Assembly (NCBI RefSeq): GCF_001039005.1
Contig: NZ_LDWR01000038.1
Location: 1 to 64,000, forward strand
Direction: 5' to 3'
DNA from: Burkholderia cepacia
GTDB lineage: Bacteria; Pseudomonadota; Gammaproteobacteria; Burkholderiales; Burkholderiaceae
DNA: 64,000 nt
The position numbers and the translations under genes were made by a program. The notes under the pieces are model-generated. The model was given only the letters and a program-made list of their open reading frames with translations, was not told where the DNA came from and did not search any database. Within the stretch, counting starts at the first letter, position 1. Every line of letters begins with the position of its first letter. This document shows, in pieces, positions 1 through 8,022 of the stretch.

Positions 1-15
1 TCGGAAGACGGTTAC

Positions 16-1422
16 TCAGTGCGCGTCTTCGTGACCGTGCGCGAGCTTCGAGTGATGTCGCGAGTACAGGAAGTAGATCACGAGGCCGATCACGAGCCAG
101 ATGCCGAACGCGGCCCACGTGATGGGCTGCAGGTTCAGCATCAGGAACAGGCACGACGCGACCGCGAGGATCGGCACCACCGGCACGCCGGGGCAGCGGA
201 ACGCGCGCGGCAGGTCGGGATGCGTGCGACGCAGCACGAGCACGGCGATCGACACCATCGAGAACGCCGCAAGCGTGCCGATGTTGATCAGCTCGGCGAG
301 CACGTTGAGCGGCACGAGCGCGGCGATCAGCCCGAAGAACAGGCCGACGAGCCAGGTCGTCAGAAACGGCGTCGCGAAGCGCGGATGCACGCGCGACAGC
401 GTCGCCGGCAGCAGCCCGTCGCGCGACATCGCGAAGATCACGCGCGTCTGGCCGTAGCTCATCACGAGGATCACGGTCAGCATGCCGAGCACCGCGCCGA
501 GATCGATGAAGCCCGCGACCCAGTTCTCGCCGGCGACCTGCAGCGCGTACGAGATCGGGTGCGAGATGTTCGCGTACCGGGCCGACGGCACGATGCCGGT
601 CGCAACTGCCGCGACCGTCACGTACAGCACCGCGCACACCGCGAGCGACGCGATGATGCCGATCGGCAGGTCGCGTTTCGGGTTCTTCACTTCCTCGGCC
701 GCCGACGACACCGCGTCGAAGCCGATGAACGCGAAGAACATCACGGCCGCGGCGCCGAACACGCCGTTCCAGCCGTGCGGCATGAACGGCTTCCAGTTCG
801 CGGGTGTCACGTGGAAGATGCCGACCGCGATCACGAGCAGCACGACCGACACCTTGATGAACACCATGATGTTGTTGATGCGGGTCGACTCGCGGATGCC
901 GATCGACAGCAGCGTCGTGATCACGAGCATCACGAGGAACGCGGGCAGGTTGAACCACGTGACGACGCCCGGCACCGCGCCGGGTGCCGCCGTCAGCACG
1001 GTCGGCAGCGACAGCCCGAAGCCCTGCAGCAGCGACTGCAGGTAGCCCGACCAGCCGACCGACACGGCCGACGCCGCGAGGCCGTACTCGAGCATCAGGT
1101 CCCAGCCGATGATCCACGCGACGAGCTCGCCGAGCGTTGCGTACGAATACGTGTAGATCGAGCCGGCGACGGGGATCGACGACGCGAACTCCGCGTACGA
1201 CAGCGCCGCGAGGCCGCAGGCGATCGCGGCGATCACGAACGACAGCATCAGCGCGGGACCGGCCTGCACGGCGCCGGTGCCGGTCAGCACGAAGATGCCG
1301 GTGCCGATGATCGCGCCGATGCCGAGGAAGGTGAGGTCGATCGCGCCGAGCGCTTTCTTGAGCCCGGCGGCGTGTGCGCCGGCGATCATGCGATCGACGT
1401 TTTTCTTGCGGAAGAGGGACAT
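16..1422 (-). CDS. APC-superfamily amino acid permease
   Basis: Polytopic inner-membrane protein of 468 residues in the cationic amino-acid transporter/YfnA-like branch of the APC superfamily, expected to move amino acids across the cytoplasmic membrane. About 12-14 hydrophobic segments are visible. The helix-1 signature GIGAIIGTGIFV is at residues 34-45 and YAEFA at 76-80, both typical of the family. I start at the ATG giving MSLFRKK; the frame stays open upstream, but that stretch is Arg/Ala-rich and not membrane-like. The last dozen residues are His-rich. It stands alone and ends close to the window edge. The substrate cannot be told from sequence. Confidence 0.93.
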   Translation of the reverse strand: MSLFRKKNVDRMIAGAHAAGLKKALGAIDLTFLGIGAIIGTGIFVLTGTGAVQAGPALMLSFVIAAIACGLAALSYAEFASSIPVAGSIYTYSYATLGELVAWIIGWDLMLEYGLAASAVSVGWSGYLQSLLQGFGLSLPTVLTAAPGAVPGVVTWFNLPAFLVMLVITTLLSIGIRESTRINNIMVFIKVSVVLLVIAVGIFHVTPANWKPFMPHGWNGVFGAAAVMFFAFIGFDAVSSAAEEVKNPKRDLPIGIIASLAVCAVLYVTVAAVATGIVPSARYANISHPISYALQVAGENWVAGFIDLGAVLGMLTVILVMSYGQTRVIFAMSRDGLLPATLSRVHPRFATPFLTTWLVGLFFGLIAALVPLNVLAELINIGTLAAFSMVSIAVLVLRRTHPDLPRAFRCPGVPVVPILAVASCLFLMLNLQPITWAAFGIWLVIGLVIYFLYSRHHSKLAHGHEDAH

Positions 1423-1638
1423 TGCGGATGAATCGCCAGCGCGCGCGAGCGCGGCGGCGCTGACTGAGTGAAAACCCGTAATTTTAGCCGATTTGGCGAA
1501 CAAGACCCGCTGCGATGCAGCGGCGCGTCGCGGAATCGTCCGAGAAAACAAGCGCTTGCGCGCAAGACGGGCGGCGGTTGAGGGCAACGCGGCGCGCGCC
1601 GCGCCGTTGAATCCGGCGAATCGGGTGTCTCGGGCGAA

Positions 1639-2295
1639 TCAGGCGCCGGCCGTGGGCGCCATGTCGACGAGCTGGTTGCTCATCACGTAGAACGTCAGCT
1701 CGGCGTTGTTCGACAGCCGCATCTTCTCGAGCAGCCGCGACCGGTACACGCTCACCGTCTTCACGGACAGCGACAGTGTGTTCGCGATGTCGGTGAGCCG
1801 CTTGCCCGACGCGAGCATGCAGAGCGTCTGGTATTCGCGGTCGGACAGCTTCTCGTGCGGCAGCGGTTCGTTCTCGAACGACACGTATTCGGCGAGCGCC
1901 TCGGCCATCGCGGGGCTCACATACTTGCGGCCGGCCGCGACCTGCTGGATCGCGCCGATCATCTGCGCGGCATTGACCGTCTTCGACAGGTAGCCGGCGG
2001 CGCCGGCCTTCAGCGCACGCACCGCGTACTGGTCCTCGCGATACATCGAGAACATCAGCACGGGCGTGCGCGACAGCTTGCGCTTCAGGCGCTTGAGCAC
2101 CTCGATGCCGTTCGTGTCCGGCAGCGAGATGTCGAGCAGGATCACGTCGAATTCCTGTTTGTCGGCGGCGGCCATGGCGTCGCCGCCGTTCTCGGCCTCG
2201 GTGACGTTGCGCGCGATGCCGCGGTCGAGCAGCAACTGGCGGATCCCTTGCCGGACGATCGCGTGATCGTCCACGAGCAGGATGTTCAGGCTCAT
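1639..2295 (-). CDS. NarL/FixJ-family response regulator
   Basis: DNA-binding response regulator of 218 residues. The receiver domain (about 1-120) has the acidic pair Asp9-Asp10 and the likely phosphoacceptor Asp55 in VILLDISLPD. A LuxR-type helix-turn-helix occupies roughly residues 150-205 (LSDREYQTLCMLASGK, then SVKTVSVYRSRLLEKM). The start is the ATG giving MSLNILLVDD, which places the receiver at the true N-terminus; the longer open frame only reads back into the kinase gene. It follows the sensor kinase by 7 bases, so the two form one operon and a cognate pair. The regulated genes are not identifiable here. Confidence 0.95.
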   Translation of the reverse strand: MSLNILLVDDHAIVRQGIRQLLLDRGIARNVTEAENGGDAMAAADKQEFDVILLDISLPDTNGIEVLKRLKRKLSRTPVLMFSMYREDQYAVRALKAGAAGYLSKTVNAAQMIGAIQQVAAGRKYVSPAMAEALAEYVSFENEPLPHEKLSDREYQTLCMLASGKRLTDIANTLSLSVKTVSVYRSRLLEKMRLSNNAELTFYVMSNQLVDMAPTAGA

Positions 2296-2302
2296 GACGA
2301 CC

Positions 2303-3118
2303 TCACGAAAGCGACGCGCGGCGTGCCGCGACGGGCACCGCGAGCAGCGAATCCCACGCGAAGCGCGCGGTGACGCGCGTGCCGTGGCCGGTTTCCGGCG
2401 TGGCCGCCTCGAAGCTGCCGCCGAACGCCTCGCAGCGGGCGCGCATGCCGGCGAGGCCGTAGCCGGTGCGGCGGGACCGGACGAAACCGGTCCCATCATC
2501 GGAGACAATCAGTGACAGATGCGTGCCGTCGGTGACGATCCGTACGTCGACCGACGCGGCGCGCGCGTGTTTCGCGACGTTCGACAGCGCTTCCTGCGCG
2601 ACGCGGAACACCGCGAGCGCACTGGCGCCGGCGATCTGCGTCAGGCGCGCATCGGCCGCGCACACGAAGCTCGTGCGCAGGCCCGTGCGCGTCGCATGGC
2701 TGTCGACCCACGACGACAGCGCGCCGACCACGCCTGCGTCGAGCGCCGGCGTGCCGCGCTCGTCGATCAGCCGGCGATTGGCGTCGGTCGCGGCGTCGAG
2801 CGCCTGTTGCGCCAGCTCCAGCGCACGCAAACAACCGTCCGGCGCATCGGCCGGCAGCCACGTTTGAACGTTTGCGAGCGCGAAACGCGCAGCGGTGAGT
2901 TCGGCGCCGAGCCCGTCGTGCAGCTCGCCGGCCAGGTGGCGGCGGGCGGCTTCGTCGGCAGCCAGAAGTTGGGTGGACAGCGCCGCGATCCGCGCGGCGG
3001 ATGCGTCGCGTTTCGACGGAGTTTTGGCAATGGGCGGAGTAGCGGCGCAGCTGTGCACGAGCTGCCGCGACGGGAACGGGGCGTGGGCGCCCGCGGGCGC
3101 GTTAAGCGACGTATCCAT
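2303..3118 (-). CDS. Cytosolic sensor histidine kinase (HisKA_3 type)
   Basis: Histidine kinase of 271 residues with no obvious transmembrane helix, so probably soluble. The dimerisation and phosphoacceptor motif ELHDGLG contains the expected His67, as in NarX/DegS-type kinases. The C-terminal ATPase domain shows EALSNVAKHA (N box) and DDGTGF followed by GYGLAGM (G boxes). The first 40 residues are low-complexity and no sensory domain is recognised, so the signal is unknown. It is the first gene of a two-gene operon with the response regulator 7 bases downstream. The upstream spacer is AT-rich and holds a palindrome (separate entry). Confidence 0.93.
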   Translation of the reverse strand: MDTSLNAPAGAHAPFPSRQLVHSCAATPPIAKTPSKRDASAARIAALSTQLLAADEAARRHLAGELHDGLGAELTAARFALANVQTWLPADAPDGCLRALELAQQALDAATDANRRLIDERGTPALDAGVVGALSSWVDSHATRTGLRTSFVCAADARLTQIAGASALAVFRVAQEALSNVAKHARAASVDVRIVTDGTHLSLIVSDDGTGFVRSRRTGYGLAGMRARCEAFGGSFEAATPETGHGTRVTARFAWDSLLAVPVAARRASLS

Positions 3119-3477
3119 GACTCTCCCTGCTCTCAGAAAGCGGTTCAGACACCGGTTGGCTGCGTGAATCGGCTACCGTTTCGATGACGGTCGCCGCCAG
3201 AGAATCGCCCCCTACCGAGGTAACAAAAGTTACGTCTTGTAACACTTGCATCCGACCCTTCCACTGTCATCCGAACGGCAACCACGCGCGGCGAATAATA
3301 TCTCAAAATTTCTGAAAACGTCATGTCGGGCGGACATTTAAGGGTAAATGTGAATAATCGGAATGAGGGTGTTGTAGGAAAAACACTGACACCCGAGCGC
3401 CGGACGATGACGTATCCAAATGTAACTATTTGAGATGGAATGGTCCCAGTTTGTTACGAATTCGCCAAGTAGGGACG
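3119..3477. other. AT-rich intergenic region upstream of the two-component operon
   Basis: No convincing gene. The stretch from about 3290 to 3475 is clearly poorer in G+C than its neighbours and contains several TTTG/AAAT tracts. It should hold the promoter of the minus-strand kinase operon and separates it from fpr. A reading frame covering 3338-4009 on the minus strand is a shadow of fpr and has no support. I cannot define a promoter with confidence. Confidence 0.5.
3220..3233. promoter_or_regulatory. Palindrome GTAAC-AAAA-GTTAC, possible operator
   Basis: A perfect 5-bp inverted repeat around an AAAA centre, about 100 bases upstream of the kinase start codon. A further GTAAC half-site follows at 3238-3242. 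The position suits a regulator of the two-component operon, possibly autoregulation, but this is inference from symmetry and position only. Confidence 0.35.
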
Positions 3478-3504
3478 AAAAAAAACCGGAGCTTTTGCTC
3501 CGGT
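3478..3504 (-). terminator. Rho-independent terminator of fpr
   Basis: Read on the minus strand, an 8-bp stem (ACCGGAGC/GCTCCGGT) closes an AAAA loop and is followed at once by a run of eight T. It lies about 65 bases past the fpr stop codon and ends fpr transcription. Confidence 0.9.
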
Positions 3505-3523
3505 CCTTGATGCGGCACAAATA

Positions 3524-3556
3524 GGGCCTGTTCCCGTTATTAGCGGGAACAGGCCC
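3524..3556. repeat. Miniature palindromic repeat (33 bp), solo ends of the three-way-junction element family
   Basis: A near-perfect palindrome: GGGCCTGTTCCCG, a short loop, then CGGGAACAGGCCC, with TA on both sides (3522-3523 and 3557-3558). Its right half, CGTTATTAGCGGGAACAGG onward, matches the terminal repeat of the element at 25850-26163 except for one base. I read it as an internally deleted copy that keeps only the ends. It lies between the fpr stop codon and the fpr terminator, so it is transcribed as a hairpin in the fpr 3' untranslated region. Confidence 0.8.
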
Positions 3557-3567
3557 TAGGGGGTGGA

Positions 3568-4338
3568 TCAGTCGACGAATGCGCGCTCGATCACGTAGTG
3601 GCCCGGCGCGCTGTTCTTGCCTTCGACGAGGCCGGCCTGCTTCAGCAGGTCGGTCGTGTCCTTCAGCATCGCGGTGCTGCCGCACAGCATCACGCGGTCG
3701 TTTTCCGGCGAGAACGGCGGGACGTCGAGATCGGTGAACAGCTTGCCCGTCGCGATCAGGTCGGTGATCCGGCCTTCGTTGTCGAACGCTTCGCGCGTGA
3801 CCGTCGGGTAGTAGACGAGTTTTTCCTTGATGATGTCGCCCAGGTACTCGTGGCCCGGCAGGTCGTGCTTGATGAAGTCCATGTACGCGAGCTCGCCCTT
3901 CAGGCGGCACGTGTGCGTCAGGATCACCTTGTCGAAGCGGTCGTAGATGTCCGGATCGCGGATGATCGACATGAACGGCGCGAGGCCCGTGCCGGTCGAC
4001 AGCATCCACAGCGTCTTGCCCGGCAGCAGGTTGTCGGCGACGAGCGTGCCCGTCGGCTTCTTGCCGATCAGCACGGTGTCGCCCACCTTCAGGTGCTGCA
4101 GGCGCGACGTCAGCGGGCCGTTCTGCACCTTGATGCTGAAGAATTCGAGATGCTCTTCGTAGTTCGGGCTGACGATCGAGTAGGCGCGCGCGAGCGGCTT
4201 GCCGTCGACCTCGAGGCCGACCATCGTGAATTCGCCGTTGTTGAAGCGCAGGCTCGCCTCACGGCTGCAGGTGAAGCTGAAAAGCGTGTCGGTCCAGTGG
4301 TGGACGGATTGGACGGTGGCGGTGTCGTATTTGCTCAT
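3568..4338 (-). CDS. fpr: Ferredoxin--NADP(+) reductase
   Basis: FAD-dependent reductase of 256 residues that passes electrons between NADPH and ferredoxin or flavodoxin in the cytosol; the length is normal for bacterial Fpr. The FAD-binding motif RAYSIVSP is at 51-58 and the NADP-binding loop STGTGLAPF at about 114-122, with MLCGSTAML near 217-225. The C-terminus ends in ...YVIERAFVD, typical of the proteobacterial subclass. Such enzymes usually serve Fe-S and oxidative-stress metabolism. It is monocistronic: a terminator lies at 3478-3504 and a miniature repeat sits in the 3' untranslated region. Confidence 0.97.
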   Translation of the reverse strand: MSKYDTATVQSVHHWTDTLFSFTCSREASLRFNNGEFTMVGLEVDGKPLARAYSIVSPNYEEHLEFFSIKVQNGPLTSRLQHLKVGDTVLIGKKPTGTLVADNLLPGKTLWMLSTGTGLAPFMSIIRDPDIYDRFDKVILTHTCRLKGELAYMDFIKHDLPGHEYLGDIIKEKLVYYPTVTREAFDNEGRITDLIATGKLFTDLDVPPFSPENDRVMLCGSTAMLKDTTDLLKQAGLVEGKNSAPGHYVIERAFVD

Positions 4339-4565
4339 GGCTTTGAAAACGGACGCGCGTGGCGAACGCGTGTAACGGGCCCAAAAACGGGCAAAAAAAC
4401 CGAGTGCGACGGCCCGATCGCGGATCGGCCGGCCGGCGCGTCGGACACGCGCCTTCTCGATGACAGACGATTGACGAACTGGTTATTTTACCCTGTTGGC
4501 GCTGATCGCGGGCTTGACCCCCGTGGTGGCGCGGATTTGGCGCAACGAATATTTTCAAATCGCTT

Positions 4566-5213
4566 TCAGCGATCGGCAGCGAGTTTCGCGCCGAGGCCGA
4601 CGAGCGCCACCCCGCACAGCGCGTCGAGCGGGCGCCGCACGCGCCGGTAGCCGCGCTGCGCGCGCGGGCTTGCGAACAGGTACGCGACGCACGAATACCA
4701 GCCGGCCGACAGCACGCCGATCGTTACCAGCACCGCGCCGTTGAACCACAGCGGCACGTGCGCGGGCAGCATCGCCGCGAACACGCTGGTCCAGAACGCA
4801 CACGATTTCGGGTTCGTCAGGCAGGTGAACAGGCCGCTGCGATAGGCGCGCAGGTAGTCGCGCGCGTGCGGCGCGGCCAGCGGCGCGCGTTCGTCCGGCG
4901 CGTCGGCCGGCGCCGCGTCGCGGCGCACGCCCGAGCGCAGCAGCTTGAAGCCGAAATACACGAGATACACGGCGCCGCCGATCCGGATCGCCTCGTACAG
5001 CCATTCGACCTGGTGCAGCACGGCCGCGAGGCCGAGCATCGCGAGCGTCGCCCACGCGACCGACGCGGTGCCGACGCCGAGCGCCGACGCGGCGCCGAGG
5101 CTGCGCCGCCCCGCGAGCGACAGTTGCGAAATCATGAAGAAATTCGGGCCGGGCGTGATCGCCGCGACGAGATAAACGACGGCGATTTGCAGCAGGATCG
5201 GCAGGTAGGACAT
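4566..5213 (-). CDS. LysE/RhtB-family amino acid exporter
   Basis: Inner-membrane translocator of 215 residues with about six hydrophobic segments, the usual size for the LysE superfamily. The family signature ITPGPNFF occurs at 19-26, and a second conserved block (GLFTCLTNPKS) follows a hydrophilic mid-protein loop. Members export amino acids or homoserine lactones; the substrate is not predictable. The start is the ATG giving MSYLPILL. It runs in the same direction as the EEP hydrolase upstream, but a gap of about 110 bases leaves operon membership open. Confidence 0.93.
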   Translation of the reverse strand: MSYLPILLQIAVVYLVAAITPGPNFFMISQLSLAGRRSLGAASALGVGTASVAWATLAMLGLAAVLHQVEWLYEAIRIGGAVYLVYFGFKLLRSGVRRDAAPADAPDERAPLAAPHARDYLRAYRSGLFTCLTNPKSCAFWTSVFAAMLPAHVPLWFNGAVLVTIGVLSAGWYSCVAYLFASPRAQRGYRRVRRPLDALCGVALVGLGAKLAADR

Positions 5214-5322
5214 GGCGGCGCGGCCCGGGGATGGGGCGGTGGCGGGATGGGCAAGCCGTTAATGTAACGCGCACCGCGCGGCCGTGCTTTAGCGAAGCGC
5301 GATCGAACCGCGAGCGGGATCG

Positions 5323-6138
5323 TTATGCCGGATCGAGGCGCAGGCGCGCGATGTACGGCAGGTGGTCCGACAGCCACGCGGCCTCGCCGGTCGGCGCGCG
5401 CCATTCGAGCGGCGTCAGGCCGCGCACGAACATCTTGTCGAGCGCGAGCGCCGGCGAGAACGCGGGGAACGTGCGGCCCGATTCGCCGAGCAGCGTCGCG
5501 ACCTCGGACATCCCGATCTCGCCGAACAGCGCGACCGAATCGTTGCGCCAGTCGTTGAAGTCGCCGGCGAGCATCAGCGGGCCGTTGCCCGCGTTGCGCA
5601 CGATCCAGTGTGCGATCCAGTGCATCTGGCGCAGCCGTGCGGCGCGCGTGAGCGCGAGGTGCGCGCACAGCAGCGTGACGGGGCGCGCGCCCGCGAGCGT
5701 CGCGCGCGCGACGAGCAGCCCGCGCCGCTCGAAGCGGTGCGCGGAGATGTCCCAGCGGCCGCCGAGGTCGAGCGGATGCGGCGACAGGATCGCGTTGCCG
5801 TGCCGCCACGACGGCTTGAACACGTTCGGCCCGAGCGCGATCTGCCAGTCGAGCGCATGCGCGATCTCGGTGGCCTGGCAGTGCCACACGTCGTCGACCG
5901 CGTCGTCCATCTGCGCGCCGAAGCCGGGCGCGAGTACGGGGCGCGGCATGCGGCGCGCCATCGCTTCCTGCAGGAAATACACGTCGGCGTGCGTCGACTG
6001 CATCCAGTTGCGCATCGCGTTCCACGCGGTGAAGCCGAGCGGCGAGCGGCCCTTGTGCAGGTTCCAGCTGACCGCGGTGATTTCGTCGGGTGCGGCGTGC
6101 GGTTCGGCGAACGGCAGGGACAGGGCGTCGGCGGACAT
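5323..6138 (-). CDS. Endonuclease/exonuclease/phosphatase (EEP) family hydrolase
   Basis: EEP-fold metal-dependent phosphoesterase of 271 residues. Diagnostic blocks appear in order: SWNLHKG near 24-30, FLQEAM near 55-60, the GDFND motif near 193, and the final SDHLP. These match the Asn, Glu, Asp/Asn and Asp-His catalytic sets of the DNase I/AP-endonuclease fold. It resembles the YbhP group, whose substrate is not established, so DNA, phospholipid or sugar phosphates are all possible. The start is the ATG giving MSADALSL. It begins five bases after the stop of the secreted-protein gene upstream, so the two are cotranscribed. Confidence 0.88.
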   Translation of the reverse strand: MSADALSLPFAEPHAAPDEITAVSWNLHKGRSPLGFTAWNAMRNWMQSTHADVYFLQEAMARRMPRPVLAPGFGAQMDDAVDDVWHCQATEIAHALDWQIALGPNVFKPSWRHGNAILSPHPLDLGGRWDISAHRFERRGLLVARATLAGARPVTLLCAHLALTRAARLRQMHWIAHWIVRNAGNGPLMLAGDFNDWRNDSVALFGEIGMSEVATLLGESGRTFPAFSPALALDKMFVRGLTPLEWRAPTGEAAWLSDHLPYIARLRLDPA

Positions 6139-6143
6139 GACGC

Positions 6144-6632
6144 TCAGTCCTTCGCGACGTGCGCACGCACGCGGTACACGAGGTGCGGGTGCTGCTCGAC
6201 GAGCGTCCAGTCGGTCCACGCGTCGCCGCCGACCGACAGGCCGGGGTGGCTTGCGACGATCTGCCGCGGCGATGCGGGCACGCACGGATCGCTGCGCGTC
6301 GCGTTTTCGTCGTCGAGCGTTTCCTGCACGTCGAGCGCGAGCGACACCGTGTTCGCGCTTGCGTCGACGGCGAGCGGCGCGACCGTCACCGAGCGCGAGC
6401 GCTCGGTCGGCACGACGCGCGCGGCATTGCCGCAGCCGACCGGCACGGCGGAAGGATATCGATGGGTATCGGTGCGGGTCTGACCCACGGTGGTGCGTTG
6501 CTGGAACGTGTCGATCGTCTGACCGTCGCGCACCACCTGGATCTCCCACGCGACGGAGGCCGCTGCGGGGCTCTGCGCATGGGCGGCGAGCGCGATGCTC
6601 GCGAGCAGGACGGCCAGGCCGTGTTTCAGCAT
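6144..6632 (-). CDS. Small secreted protein of unknown function
   Basis: A protein of 162 residues that I do not recognise. It has a clear Sec signal peptide (MLKHGLAVLLASIALAAHA, cleavage after AHA near residue 19), and the mature part lacks membrane segments, so it should be periplasmic. Two cysteines, in VGCGNA and SDPCVPA, could form a disulfide. The start is chosen at the ATG directly before the signal peptide; the longer frame adds an Arg-rich extension that would spoil it. It is cotranscribed with the EEP hydrolase (5-base gap), which may mean a joint envelope role, but that is only inference. Confidence 0.75.
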   Translation of the reverse strand: MLKHGLAVLLASIALAAHAQSPAAASVAWEIQVVRDGQTIDTFQQRTTVGQTRTDTHRYPSAVPVGCGNAARVVPTERSRSVTVAPLAVDASANTVSLALDVQETLDDENATRSDPCVPASPRQIVASHPGLSVGGDAWTDWTLVEQHPHLVYRVRAHVAKD

Positions 6633-6778
6633 GAAACGTCTCCGGAAACGCGGAATAGCGGGGAACGGACGCACATCTTACGCCCGAACGATTTCGATCG
6701 TGATGTGACAGGACCCGCCGCGACAGGTTCGCCGCGCGAGGCGGCCCTCTTCGAAAGGTAGGGCCGCGTCACGTGTTT

Positions 6779-7789
6779 TCAAGCGAAAAAGCGCGCGAAC
6801 TCGGCGACCGGCGCGCGCTCGGTGACGAGGCGGTTCTCGATCGCGTCGGGGTCCGCATGGCCGAGCGACATGCCGCAGACGAATTGTTCGTTGGCCGGAA
6901 TGCCGAGGTGTTCGGCGACGATCCGGTGAAACGGCACGAACGCGGCCTGCGGGCAGGTATCGAGCCCGCGTGCGCGCGCGGCCGTCATCACGCCGTGCAG
7001 GAACATCCCGCAATCGAGCCATGCGCTTAGGGGCTGTTTGCCTGGGGAACGTGCATGCGTTGCCCCGAGAAGGGCCGCTCGCGAGGCGTGCGACGCCGCG
7101 AATACTGGGCGTATTCGCAAGGAGCACAACGCGGCGAGCGGCCCTTCTCGGGGCAACCCCAAATTTGAAATTCATTCCACGGGAATGCCCTAAATCGGCC
7201 GCATGGCGGCGTCGTTCGTCGCTTGTTTGGCGCGGCCAAACGGCGCTCCTCACTCCTTGCCCCGCAGCCGATTTAGGGCATTCGCATGCACGTTCCCCAG
7301 GCAAACAGCCCCTAACGTCATCACGCGATCGAGCGTGAAGAACAACGCGACCGGCGCATCGAAGAAACGGAAGTTGCGCGCGTGCTGCGCGTGCATGCGC
7401 GCTTTCTCGTCGCGGCCGATGTTCAACAGGCCGTACAGGTCCCAGCCGACCTTGCGGCGCCGGTCGATGTACGGCGACACCCATTCGCGCGGGTAGTAGT
7501 CGTACTCGGCGACGTATTTCTCGTCGCGCGCGGGATCGTCGTGGGCTGCGGTCAGTGCGGCGGCGAGCGCATCGCGCGTGGCGCCCGTCGCGACGTACAC
7601 GCGCCACGGCTGGATGTTGGTGCCCGACGGCGCGCGGCTCGCGGCTTCGAGGATCGCCTCGAGCGTGTCGCGCGGCACGGGTGTCGGCAGGAACGCGCGG
7701 ATCGCGCGGCGCGACGTGAGCGCCGCGTCGACGGCGCCGATCGCATCGGCATCGACGCGCGGGGAAGCAGTGGGGACGGACATCGGCAT
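6779..7789 (-). pseudogene. Nitroreductase gene interrupted by a palindromic repeat element
   Basis: Two halves of one nitroreductase-family flavoprotein. The N-terminal part (7789 down to 7315) has RRAIRAFLPTPVP, the FMN-binding SRAPSGTNIQPWRV and ends at TLDRVMT. The C-terminal part (7027 down to 6779) resumes with SAWLDCGMFLHGV and continues to AEFARFFA. Between them lies the 283-bp element at 7030-7312 with a TA on each side. Removing the element and one TA joins the halves in frame as VMT-L-SAW, giving a normal protein of 241 residues. As it stands, translation stops inside the element (at 7250), so the gene is almost certainly inactive. Confidence 0.92.
7030..7312 (-). repeat. Three-way-junction palindromic element, copy 1 (283 bp)
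   Basis: Perfect 30-bp terminal inverted repeats (7030-7059 and 7283-7312) enclose two hairpin arms. Arm A pairs 7060-7082 with 7134-7156 (23 bp, perfect) and carries an inner hairpin GCGAATAC/GTATTCGC at 7098-7118. Arm B pairs 7183-7199 with 7267-7283 (17 bp, perfect) and carries GTTTGGC/GCCAAAC at 7225-7241. The element is flanked by TA on both sides (7028-7029, 7313-7314). It runs opposite to the other two copies and has no credible coding capacity. It interrupts the nitroreductase gene. Confidence 0.93.
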
Positions 7790-7942
7790 ACCTTCGGGAC
7801 CGGGCGCGACGCGCCGCGCGGGCGCCGTCGGCGAGGGCCGGCTCAGCGGGTGAATGGATGGGTGAACCGACGATGATACGCCGCGGTGCGCAGGCGTGCA
7901 GCGCGCGCCGGGTGTTAGCAGCAGACTCGCGCGGCTGCTTGC

Positions 7943-7970
7943 TTGCGCGCGGGTACGGGATCGCTACACT
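7943..7970 (+). promoter_or_regulatory. Candidate sigma-70 promoter of the AAA ATPase gene
   Basis: TTGCGC at 7943-7948 and TACACT at 7965-7970 with 16-base spacing, about 50 bases upstream of the start at 8023. The fit to consensus is moderate. Confidence 0.45.
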
Positions 7971-8022
7971 GAAATCGTAAGGGTCTGATGGTTGTGTGAC
8001 GGCAAGCGGCAGCGAGGTTGGT

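Noticed and set aside
3524..3556. Reading the small palindrome as simply the fpr terminator
   Set aside because: No T tract follows; a proper terminator lies at 3478-3504, and the sequence matches the ends of the repeat element with TA flanks.
3338..4009. Minus-strand frame overlapping the fpr 3' end and the AT-rich spacer
   Set aside because: It runs out of frame through fpr, then through the fpr terminator; not a gene.
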